From: an uncultured Prochlorococcus sp.
GTDB lineage: Bacteria; Cyanobacteriota; Cyanobacteriia; PCC-6307; Cyanobiaceae
Direction of reading: 5' to 3'
DNA length: 40,129 nt
Assembly: GCA_902535185.1 (NCBI GenBank)
Contig: CACAST010000009.1
Coordinates: 1-40,129, forward strand
Every line of letters starts with the position of its first letter. The stretch's first letter is position 1. The position numbers and the translations under genes were made by a program. Shown in pieces: positions 1-8,117 of the stretch. The notes beneath the pieces are model-generated. The model worked only from the letters and a program-made list of their open reading frames with translations, did no database searches and had not been told where the DNA came from.

Positions 1-2
1 TT

Positions 3-1922
3 GAACCTCATTTTATAAATAATCTACCTACGGTAATTAACAAAATAAATATTAAATCAGTCAGTGAAGTTGGAATAACTCCTAAAGATAAAAGAGAAGA
101 AAAGTCATCAATAGAAATCAAAGGGAAAGATCTTCATATCAAAGTTGGAGATAGCAGAAGAGGCTGGGTAGATAGCTATAAATATCTTCTTGAGGCATCA
201 AGTAATGAAAATCTTGAAAGAGAAATTGATGTTTATATAAATTTGGAAGATATTAGACCTGCTGGAGAATCATTAAAAGGTTTTGGTGGGATGGCAAATC
301 CTATTAAATTGAAAGATCTCTACTCCAGAGTCGCATCACTTCTTGGAAAGGCAATAGGCAGGAAATTAAGTACAGTAGAATGTTGTTTATTAATTGATGA
401 AGCTGCAGTAACTATAGTTGCTGGAAATATAAGAAGAAGTGCTGGAATGAGACAATTTGCTTCCGATGATAGGGAGGCAGCATCGGCAAAAGAAAATTTA
501 TGGAGTCAAGATGAGAATGGTAATTGGAGAATAGATCCTGAAAAAGATGCCCTCAGGATGGCTAATCATACTAGGGTTTATCATACAAAACCCACTTACC
601 AAACTGTTTTGGATGCTGTAACAAAACAATTCCACTCAGGTGAGGGAGCTATTCAATTTGCTCCAGAAGCAATCGCAAGGTCAAATGCAGATATTCTCAA
701 AGATGACGAGTTGAAAAAGGAATTTATTGAAATCTACTCAGAGCAAGGTAAGGATGAAGCGAGAAATTGGATAAATAATTGTTATGGTCCATTCTCTGAA
801 GAAGAGCTAGACCACAGGATGAGCCGATATGGACTTAACCCTTGTGGTGAGATCTTGGGAAATGATTTCCATTGCAATTTGGCTGAAGTTCATTTAAATC
901 AGATAGACCCTGATAATTTTGAAGAGCAAAAAAAAGCTTTTAAGGCAGCAGCTCTTTCTGTAGCATGCTTACTTAATCATGAATTTGAAGTTGAGCGTTA
1001 CAGAAAAAGTAGGGAATATGATCCTATTGTAGGAGTAAGTTTCACTGGATTATTTGATTTTTGTGTCCATGCCTTTGGGACGCCATGGTTGAAATGGTGG
1101 GAAGCAGGAAGGCCAAATAGCGAAGAAGGGAAGGCCTTCAAAGAAAAGGAAGCTAAATTCTTAGATTCTTGGAGAAAGATAGTAAAAGAAACTGTATGGG
1201 AATATTGTGATAAGCATAATCTAAGGAGACCAAATAGATGTACAACAGTTCAGCCAGCTGGAACTAAAAGTCTTCTTACAGGAGCAGCGCCAGGATGGCA
1301 TCCTCCAAAGGCTCAAAGATTCATAAGAAGAATAACTTTCAGGAAAAATGATCCAATTGCTTTAGCTTGCATGGATTATGGTTACTCAGTTGTTCCATCT
1401 CAATCTGATAAAGATGAAAATGGCTGCTTGCTCGATAATCCATTTGATCCAAGATGTACAGAATGGTTAGTTGAAATCCCCACAGAAGTTAGCTGGGCAA
1501 ATATAGAAGGCGCAGACCAAATAGACATTAATAATTTCTCGGCACTAGCTCAATTTGATTTTTACATGCAGGTGCAGAAATTTTACACAGAGCATAATAC
1601 TTCTGCAACCGTAGAATTTAGAGAAAATGAAATCGAGGATCTAGCGAAAGCTATTCATAATGCCATTGAAAATAATGAAGGATATATTTCAGCTGCATTG
1701 TTAGCTCGATTTAGTGCCAACGCTACTTTCCCGAGATTACCATTTGAACCAATAAGTAAAGAGGAATATATATCATTGCAAAATAAAGTAATTGAAAGGA
1801 AAGTTAATAATGATTTCTTTGACGCACTTAATAAATATGATGTTGGAGAACTATCTGAAGCAGGGCCCGCAGGTTGTGATTCAGATAAGTGCCTTCTTCC
1901 CCTTGCGAAACCGAAAGATTAA
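3..1922 (+). CDS. nrdJ: Adenosylcobalamin-dependent (class II) ribonucleoside-triphosphate reductase, C-terminal part; 5' end lies outside the window
   Basis: Frame is open from base 3 through the track ORF at 243; the TTG at 243 is not the true start. Motifs NPCGEIL, VQPAGTKSLLTGAAPGWHPP and a C-terminal Cys pair GCDSDKC are typical of the class II RTPR family. Confidence 0.93.
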   Translation, partial: EPHFINNLPTVINKINIKSVSEVGITPKDKREEKSSIEIKGKDLHIKVGDSRRGWVDSYKYLLEASSNENLEREIDVYINLEDIRPAGESLKGFGGMANPIKLKDLYSRVASLLGKAIGRKLSTVECCLLIDEAAVTIVAGNIRRSAGMRQFASDDREAASAKENLWSQDENGNWRIDPEKDALRMANHTRVYHTKPTYQTVLDAVTKQFHSGEGAIQFAPEAIARSNADILKDDELKKEFIEIYSEQGKDEARNWINNCYGPFSEEELDHRMSRYGLNPCGEILGNDFHCNLAEVHLNQIDPDNFEEQKKAFKAAALSVACLLNHEFEVERYRKSREYDPIVGVSFTGLFDFCVHAFGTPWLKWWEAGRPNSEEGKAFKEKEAKFLDSWRKIVKETVWEYCDKHNLRRPNRCTTVQPAGTKSLLTGAAPGWHPPKAQRFIRRITFRKNDPIALACMDYGYSVVPSQSDKDENGCLLDNPFDPRCTEWLVEIPTEVSWANIEGADQIDINNFSALAQFDFYMQVQKFYTEHNTSATVEFRENEIEDLAKAIHNAIENNEGYISAALLARFSANATFPRLPFEPISKEEYISLQNKVIERKVNNDFFDALNKYDVGELSEAGPAGCDSDKCLLPLAKPKD

Positions 1923-2010
1923 GTTTTAAATTATTTGTAAATAAAAAATATAAATTAGTTTTTAAAAATTTAATTTATGGCTACCTCTTTAATAGGGACA
2001 TAAATTATTT

Positions 2011-2277
2011 ATGACATTAAGCTTAAATATTGGGAACTTATTTAATGATTCCTCTAGTCATGCTTTAGTGGATGAGCTAAGAAAAAGAAGCTCAGAAGAG
2101 GAAATATTAGACTTTGAAGAAAAATTTAACTCCAAAAATGAAAAAAATCTACATATTTACATATGTAGATTACTAAAAAATAGATCAATATCCAGGGGTC
2201 TTGCCTCTAAATGGTTAGTGACAATAATCAAAAACAAAGAATCAAAAATTAATGCTTTGCAAAAATTAAATAATTAA
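2011..2277 (+). CDS. Small hypothetical protein (88 aa)
   Basis: Complete ORF with ATG, follows nrdJ; no family recognised. Confidence 0.55.
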   Translation: MTLSLNIGNLFNDSSSHALVDELRKRSSEEEILDFEEKFNSKNEKNLHIYICRLLKNRSISRGLASKWLVTIIKNKESKINALQKLNN

Positions 2278-2468
2278 GTAAGAGCTGAAAGTTTCCACAG
2301 AGCAATCCCAAAAATTGAAAATCCCATAATAAAAGTAAAAGCTAACGCATTTACCAATTGCACCTTATCATTCATTCTGTTTGCGAATGGTAGTAATTGA
2401 GCAAATAATGGAGTCTCTTCAACTATTGCAGATTTTTTTACTGTAGGTTTTTTGCTTCTAGAAAACAT
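2274..2468 (-). CDS. Small single-TM protein (64 aa), possibly a divergent Hli/CAB-like protein
   Basis: PFANRMNDKVQLVNALAFTFIMGFSIFGIALWKL has one TM helix and only weak resemblance to the Hli helix; ExxNGR motif absent. Confidence 0.5.
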   Translation of the reverse strand: MFSRSKKPTVKKSAIVEETPLFAQLLPFANRMNDKVQLVNALAFTFIMGFSIFGIALWKLSALT

Positions 2469-2676
2469 AAAACAAATTTTATAATCTTAAGAATTTTACA
2501 TTTAAAAGTTCATTAAATAAAAAATACTTCTCAAAAACGAACAAAATGTAACCTGTAGTAATTACATAAAAAAAATGTATAAATATTTTTAGCAGAAACC
2601 TTATCTATCATTAATATATTAAGTTTATTTATTAAAAACCTAGACAAATAATTTCAATGGATGTTATGATAAATTT

Positions 2677-2760
2677 GTAGCAACCGCTACCAAAACGTTC
2701 AACTTGCGTATAGCAAGCCGCAAATCGACTTAAGCCATGGAACGGGGACTTAAGCGAAAC
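2677..2760 (+). promoter_or_regulatory. Putative glutamine riboswitch, Downstream-peptide RNA type
   Basis: P1 CGTTC (2696-2700) pairs with GAACG (2740-2744). Internal hairpin CTTGC-gtata-GCAAG (2703-2717). CTTAAG (2729-2734) can pair with CTTAAG (2749-2754), giving a pseudoknot just 3' of P1. A very short ORF follows immediately, as expected for this RNA class. Confidence 0.7.
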
Positions 2761-2773
2761 CGGAGCTTAAAAA

Positions 2774-2875
2774 ATGACTCTTATTTACAGAGGACAAAAG
2801 TACGTCCAGAATAAAGAAGCAGCTAAAAAGCAGCATAACGAACTAACTTATAGAGGAAAAGCTTATACTAGCTAG
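2774..2875 (+). CDS. 33-aa DUF4278-like peptide MTLIYRGQKYVQNKEAAKKQHNELTYRGKAYTS
   Basis: Read directly from sequence; below the ORF-track size cutoff. Two YRGxxY motifs characteristic of DUF4278. Confidence 0.8.
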   Translation: MTLIYRGQKYVQNKEAAKKQHNELTYRGKAYTS

Positions 2876-2895
2876 TTCATTTATCAAATAAATTG

Positions 2896-2923
2896 AAAAA
2901 AGCCACTAAATGTGGCTTTTTTT
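2896..2923 (+). terminator. Rho-independent terminator for the DUF4278 ORF
   Basis: AAAAAAGCCAC-TAAAT-GTGGCTTTTTTT, an 11-bp stem with a T run. Confidence 0.85.
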
Positions 2924-3012
2924 ATTGTCCAACATTAAACTAAAAAATCACTTAATACTTGGCAAAAGCATTAAACAAATATGATTTAATTGCATTTATA
3001 GATTTAATAACC

Positions 3013-3177
3013 ATGGCAGACCAGAAACCCTTATTTAAAGCACCTTACGATATAAAAGATGTTGGTGCTCTTTTCGCTATAGTTGCCTTCGTATTAATAA
3101 TTGCTGCCATAGTTGGTAATAACCTATTTGGTTTATTTCAAGAAAATGTGAATTTTGGTCAATTAAATTTCCATTAA
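3013..3177 (+). CDS. Small single-TM protein (54 aa from ATG 3013; track start at 2959 is upstream)
   Basis: MADQKPLFKAPYDIKDVGALFAIVAFVLIIAAIVGNNLFGLFQENVNFGQLNFH; ATG start in frame with the track ORF. Confidence 0.6.
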   Translation: MADQKPLFKAPYDIKDVGALFAIVAFVLIIAAIVGNNLFGLFQENVNFGQLNFH

Positions 3178-3326
3178 ATTCTTAAAAACAAAACTTTAAT
3201 TTGTAAATATACTTTTTTATTAAATTTACCTTTTAACAAGAATTTTTATATTTCTAGCGAAGGAATTGCAAATGATTTTTGTAATTCTTCTAAAGAATTT
3301 TTAAAAAGCATTTAGAAAGTTTATGT

Positions 3327-4148
3327 TTGCACTTTTTAAATTTAAAGCTGGACAAAAGAATAAAAAATGGGATGCTTAGTGTGATTTATAAATTTATGAA
3401 AGTAAAAAAATTATTTAAAAAAAAATATTTTTTTTGCGAAGAACAACATGGATATACTATCGTTGAAATTTTGCTTGTATCTTTAATAATTGGCTTGACA
3501 TTAAGTGTATCTCTACCATTGTTTGGTGCTGTAATAAACAAGGCGAGGCAAAAAGAGGCAACTTTAATAGTTAATAGTGTTCTTAAAGCAGTAAAGGCTA
3601 ATTATGCTTTGGATACATTTTTACCAGCTAAGATAAAACCTCTTAATAAATTTGCAACATTCCATAAGTGTATCTCTGAGGAGGTTGAGGTAAAGGGTAA
3701 TGAAGTTTGTAATTCAAATACTATTACTAAAACTGATGTTAACGATAACTATTTTTATTCTCCATCTGGAAACTATAAAGTTGAACTAAAGACCACTAAA
3801 ATAAGTAATTTTGATATTATTTTTCAAGTAAGAGCTATTCCTAATGGATTAAACTACAAAAATAAGGGGAGCAGTGTGACCGGTTGTTTTAACCCTATTG
3901 GAGGGATTTCATATATAAAAGAATATTCGTTTTTAAATGTTGGAGAAAAAGAATTCATGTCTTGTTTCACAGCACTACAAATTAATGAAGTAGAGGAGGC
4001 AAGAAAAACAGAGGAGGCAAGAAAAGCGGAGGAGGCAAGAAAAGCGGAGGAGGCAAGAAAAGCGGAGGAGGAGATACCTAAATGTATTTTTTGGGATCCA
4101 AGGAGTTCTGGAACAAATCCAAATGATTGTTGGGAGTGGGGCAGTTAA
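3327..4148 (+). CDS. Type IV prepilin (PilA-like) with C-terminal EEARKA repeat extension
   Basis: Prepilin motif G|YTIVEILLVSLIIGLTLSVSLPLF, with paralogy to the 6656 and 8842 pilins (RQKEA...IV..VLKA, GCFNPI..ISYIKEYS). Real start is probably an internal ATG (e.g. 3372 or 3396). Confidence 0.85.
   Translation: MHFLNLKLDKRIKNGMLSVIYKFMKVKKLFKKKYFFCEEQHGYTIVEILLVSLIIGLTLSVSLPLFGAVINKARQKEATLIVNSVLKAVKANYALDTFLPAKIKPLNKFATFHKCISEEVEVKGNEVCNSNTITKTDVNDNYFYSPSGNYKVELKTTKISNFDIIFQVRAIPNGLNYKNKGSSVTGCFNPIGGISYIKEYSFLNVGEKEFMSCFTALQINEVEEARKTEEARKAEEARKAEEARKAEEEIPKCIFWDPRSSGTNPNDCWEWGS
3993..4064 (+). repeat. 18-bp tandem repeat x4 (GAGGAGGCAAGAAAAGCG), encoding EEARK(A/T)
   Basis: Four consecutive near-identical 18-mers, last three identical. 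Confidence 0.97.
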
Positions 4149-4214
4149 TTACTTATTTAGAAATACTTCTCTTTAAATAATCTTTAAAACGCTTTTAAAA
4201 AGATAATTACCTTA

Positions 4215-5063
4215 TCAAATTATTTTCCTGAATCCAATTTGCAAACCTGATGAGTCAAAGCCATTTTTTGCTTCGTAGATATAAGGGGTACCCAATCCAT
4301 CATTTGTGGTGTGGGAATTTGCATCCCTCCAAAATCCTTCTATATAAATAGAATTTTTACCTGAAATTTTATAACTAAAACCACTTTTTAACTGTACAAC
4401 AAATACTTGTCTTAGATATTTAGGAATATAAGGAGCTGAATCTTGGGAACTATTAACAAATCCAAGTCCTAATCCAATATATGGAGATAATTTTTTGCCA
4501 TCTCTAAAATCATAATAAGAATTTATTATGTAAAAATCTTTATGCAATTTTCCTCTATCTTTATCAATTTTTGTAATCCTATTATTGAAATATGTAAGAT
4601 ATTCATCAAATCTTCCATTTTCCTGTACATATGATATTTCTGTCCTCACTTTCCCAAAATCATATCCCAAGCCTATCTCAAATGAACGTCCTAATTTTGT
4701 ATATCTATCATCCCATGTAACTTTATTAGTGGAAGTATTATATACGTCATAATTTTTTAAGCTTGAGTAGCCAGTAGCAAAATTAAGATAAAATCCACTT
4801 TTTATATTTTGCGTACTTTTTACTGCTTTGTCTTTACTTATTTTTATTTCCGTTAGCTTATTTTGTCTGATATTTTTTACAGGAAAATTTGATTCTTCGC
4901 CTAAATTTTGTGATTCCTCTTTATCAATAAATTTTGATATTTTATTCTCTTCAAATATTTTTTCTTTTTGAATCTCATCGGTTTTAATTTTTTTAATCAA
5001 TGCCCAAGATGAAAGGGGAAAGGATAGAAATAAAATTAAAAATAAAATGTTACTTTTAAACAT
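4215..5063 (-). CDS. Outer membrane beta-barrel protein (porin-like)
   Basis: Signal peptide, then alternating amphipathic strands (GFYLNFATGYSS, FEIGLGYDF, SPYIGLGLGFV, QLKSGFSYKI, GLQIGFRKII) ending in a beta strand. Confidence 0.7.
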   Translation of the reverse strand: MFKSNILFLILFLSFPLSSWALIKKIKTDEIQKEKIFEENKISKFIDKEESQNLGEESNFPVKNIRQNKLTEIKISKDKAVKSTQNIKSGFYLNFATGYSSLKNYDVYNTSTNKVTWDDRYTKLGRSFEIGLGYDFGKVRTEISYVQENGRFDEYLTYFNNRITKIDKDRGKLHKDFYIINSYYDFRDGKKLSPYIGLGLGFVNSSQDSAPYIPKYLRQVFVVQLKSGFSYKISGKNSIYIEGFWRDANSHTTNDGLGTPYIYEAKNGFDSSGLQIGFRKII

Positions 5064-5261
5064 TTAATTTAAAAAAATATAAGATTTTTAGATTTTTGTT
5101 ATCTCAATTTAATCTTCAAATTTATTACAAGTCAAAGCCTTATTTTTGAATTTTAATTAAGTTAAGAAAATAAATGAAACTAATAATTTGAAATTCAAAA
5201 AGGATTTCACTTGACACAAATGAATGAGGTTGTTAACTAAATAAAGATACGCTCAAATTAG

Positions 5262-5495
5262 ATGTATCCAAAAGTTTCCTTAATAAACAAAGAGAATAAA
5301 AACTTAGTAGTTTTTGAAAGAGATTCAAACAACCCTCTTAATGAGGGATTTATTATTTATTGGGCAATTATTAAATCAAATAAGAAGCAATTAATTTTCA
5401 AGAAAAGACTTACTAAAATAAGTGCTCTAAACAAATTAAAAAGACTTCATGAAGAGGGTTGGACTAAGACGAATTATTTAGATCAGGCAGCTTAA
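5262..5495 (+). CDS. Small protein, possibly DUF1651-like
   Basis: C-terminal ...LTKISALNKLKRLHEEGWTKT pattern resembles picocyanobacterial DUF1651 proteins; not verified. Confidence 0.5.
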   Translation: MYPKVSLINKENKNLVVFERDSNNPLNEGFIIYWAIIKSNKKQLIFKKRLTKISALNKLKRLHEEGWTKTNYLDQAA

Positions 5496-5844
5496 ACTGT
5501 TGAAACCTAAAGTACTAATTAAATACATCAAGTAAAACTTATTAATGATAAATAATAAATTTTTGCTTAGAATGAAATGCAAAAATTTATCAAGTAATTT
5601 CCTAGATTTTTCAAGAAATATATTGCGATACTATTTAAATAACTTTAATCAAAGTCAAAATAAATACAAAAAGTTTGTTATTAATTCAAATTTCTTTTTA
5701 AAAGGATCTTAAAAAAAAGAAAAAAGACAACATTTTATTTAAAGGAGAAAATGCACTTGGATTGATCCCAAATTAGGCTTAAGATATTAAACATTGTTAT
5801 TAAGCATAATTTAAAAAAAAATTTACTTTAAGAACCTTTTAATT

Positions 5845-6669
5845 ATGAGAAGCATATCGATATTTTATTTATTTATTGGTTATTTAATTCTTTTTATAGG
5901 GAGTATTATTAATAAACCAGTTTATTCATCAATAAGAATTTTGAATTGTACTGGTAATGTCCCAAAAAAAACCGCATGCATTATTAAGGCCACTTCGTAT
6001 GATTTGAAAATAAACAGAATTGATATTTGTCAGAAAGATCCTTTCCCAAACTACCAAAGCACACCTGATTTTAGTCGATCTAAATGTATTAATTTGTTAG
6101 ATAGTGCCCTTTCCACTCAAAATGATCTTAATGGAATAGGGAAATTTTATATTTCAAAAGATTTAAAAACAAAAAAAGGGGAATACAAATATATTTCAGT
6201 ATTATTAAATAACAAATTCATTGTTTCTGGTAAATATAAAACGGACAATTATTTTTGGGCTACAAGTAAAGAAGGTCCCGAGAAAGTTATTCGATCAGAA
6301 AGTAATATTTCAATTCCCACTAAATTCACTAGAAAGCTTACTAATTGGAGAGGAGATAAAAATATCGATAATAAATATTGTGAAAATAATGGGGGCACCC
6401 CCTCCCGATGCGAACTACTATATAACGGTTTTAAAATGACTGGAATAGGATTGGATTCAGATTTAATTGAAACTTCTGGGAGTAAAACAAAATATATGTT
6501 TTTTGTTTCTGAACTATCTCCTTCAGTAAGTTTAAAGGAAGATTCTGAAGGGTACTTAAATATAATTTGGGAAAAAAATCTAGAAGTTTACGGTAACGGT
6601 TCTGTTGTTAAATCAATTTCTATTGCACCTTTTATATTCAAAACAAGATTCATAAGTGAAGCTCAATAA
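5845..6669 (+). CDS. Secreted/periplasmic hypothetical protein (274 aa)
   Basis: N-terminal hydrophobic signal sequence, several Cys residues, overlaps the downstream pilin gene by 14 nt. Confidence 0.65.
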   Translation: MRSISIFYLFIGYLILFIGSIINKPVYSSIRILNCTGNVPKKTACIIKATSYDLKINRIDICQKDPFPNYQSTPDFSRSKCINLLDSALSTQNDLNGIGKFYISKDLKTKKGEYKYISVLLNNKFIVSGKYKTDNYFWATSKEGPEKVIRSESNISIPTKFTRKLTNWRGDKNIDNKYCENNGGTPSRCELLYNGFKMTGIGLDSDLIETSGSKTKYMFFVSELSPSVSLKEDSEGYLNIIWEKNLEVYGNGSVVKSISIAPFIFKTRFISEAQ

Positions 6670-7996
6670 TCAGTTGAATAAAAAAAATCTTCGAAAAAAA
6701 AACTTAAAGAGAAAATCTTTTTTTGAACAAGGATTCACTTTCCTAGAATTTATTATTGTTGTTTCTCTTCTTTCAATTACTGCAAGACTAATAATTCCTT
6801 CCTTTAGAACTTCATTCAATAAATCAAAACAAAAAGAAGCTAGTTTAATTGTTAGTTCGATGATTAAATCTTCGCAATCTTTTTATGGAGTGTACGGATT
6901 TATGCCTAAAAATATAGGGCAATTATTTCGATTCGCAAATTTTCAAAAATGTATAGCTGATCAGGTACAAGAAAGAGGGAATATAGCTTGCAAAAATTCA
7001 TTGCCAACTAAAGTAGAAAAAGAAGATGAATTATATTACTCACCATCAGGGAATTATAAGATTGAATTAAAAATTGGTGATATAGAGAACGAAGGATCAA
7101 TGTTTCTCGTAAAAGCCAACCCAAATGGTGATTTATATTCAGAAGAAGGTAGTGCTGTCATAGGATGTTATAGCCCTATCAGCGGTATATCTCTCGTAAA
7201 AGAATATTCATCGAAAAAGTTTGATAGAGGCCCTAAGAATTACATAACTTGCGGAGCAGGAACGAAAATTGCTAGTGCCTTCTGCGAAATATATCCTAAT
7301 GATCCTACATGTTTTTGCGAACTTTATCCTGATGATCCTAAATGTATTAACCCCATAGATCCTAAACCTAAACCTAAACCTAAACCCAAACCTAAACCTA
7401 CTCCTACCCCTTTTTGTGAACTTTATCCTTATGATCCTATATGTTTTTGCGAACTTTATCCTGATGATCCTAAATGTATTAACCCCATAGATCCTAAACC
7501 TACTCCTCCTCCTTTTTGTGAACTTTATCCTGATGATCCTATATGTTTTTGTGAATTAAACCCTGATGATCCTAAATGTATTAACCCAATAGATCCCAAA
7601 CCTAAGCCTCCTTTTTGCGAACTTTATCCTGATGATCCTATATGTTTTTGTGAATTAAATCCTGATGATCCTAAATGTATTAACCCAATAGACCCCAAAC
7701 CAAATCCTACTCCTACGCCTACTCCTACTCCTACTCCTACTGCTACTGCTACTAATCCTAGCAATAAACCTAATACAAATTCATCAATCACTTCTAATCC
7801 TGAAGATAAAAATATTATTGAATCAACCAAAAAAATAAATAATAATAATTCATCGATAGAAATTACAAAAACAGAAACTATTGAGGAGATTAATTCAATA
7901 AATCAAAAACAAAAAATTAAAGAAAATAAAATTTCTAAATCTGAACTCAATGAAGATGAAGTTGATCTAGGACCTATTCCACCATGGATAAGATAA
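6656..7996 (+). CDS. Type IV prepilin with long Cys/Pro-rich repeat tail
   Basis: GTG start overlapping the upstream CDS; G|FTFLEFIIVVSLLSITARLIIPSF; PilA-paralogous core ending ...GPKNYITC, followed by FCELYPDDPxC / INPIDPKP repeats. Confidence 0.88.
   Translation: MKLNNQLNKKNLRKKNLKRKSFFEQGFTFLEFIIVVSLLSITARLIIPSFRTSFNKSKQKEASLIVSSMIKSSQSFYGVYGFMPKNIGQLFRFANFQKCIADQVQERGNIACKNSLPTKVEKEDELYYSPSGNYKIELKIGDIENEGSMFLVKANPNGDLYSEEGSAVIGCYSPISGISLVKEYSSKKFDRGPKNYITCGAGTKIASAFCEIYPNDPTCFCELYPDDPKCINPIDPKPKPKPKPKPKPTPTPFCELYPYDPICFCELYPDDPKCINPIDPKPTPPPFCELYPDDPICFCELNPDDPKCINPIDPKPKPPFCELYPDDPICFCELNPDDPKCINPIDPKPNPTPTPTPTPTPTATATNPSNKPNTNSSITSNPEDKNIIESTKKINNNNSSIEITKTETIEEINSINQKQKIKENKISKSELNEDEVDLGPIPPWIR
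7280..7755 (+). repeat. Coding repeat array: four (FCELxPxDPxC)2-INPIDPKP modules with variable (KP)n, (TP)n, (TA)n linkers
   Basis: Eight CX8C elements in pairs, visible in both DNA and translation. Confidence 0.93.
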
Positions 7997-8117
7997 AAAC
8001 TAAAGTTTTTTTAATTTATTCTCTGAGAAATTTTTTCATTACATTCATAGTAAATTTTAAAAATCTGTAGAGTCAAAAATAATAATGCTTAATCCCTAAA
8101 GCAATTATTCACAAAGA

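Noticed and set aside
243-1922. Treating the nrdJ ORF as a complete gene starting at 243
   Set aside because: The reading frame is open upstream to base 3; TTG 243 is internal and the gene is truncated by the window edge.
2548-2583. GTA-N8-TAA (GTAACCTGTAGTAA) plus TATAAA as an NtcA-activated promoter
   Set aside because: Imperfect consensus and 16-nt spacing to the -10, shorter than the typical ~22 nt; too weak to claim.
6221-6439. 72-aa alternative-frame ORF within the 5845 gene
   Set aside because: Embedded same-strand overlap with no start/RBS support or recognisable domain.
7280-7755. Possible CRISPR-like array
   Set aside because: The repeats are in-frame protein modules with coding linkers, not constant repeats with unique spacers.
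7624-7830. Antisense ORF with VGVGVGVGVG repeat
   Set aside because: Reverse-strand shadow of the hexanucleotide Pro/Thr repeat in the pilin tail; no independent coding evidence.
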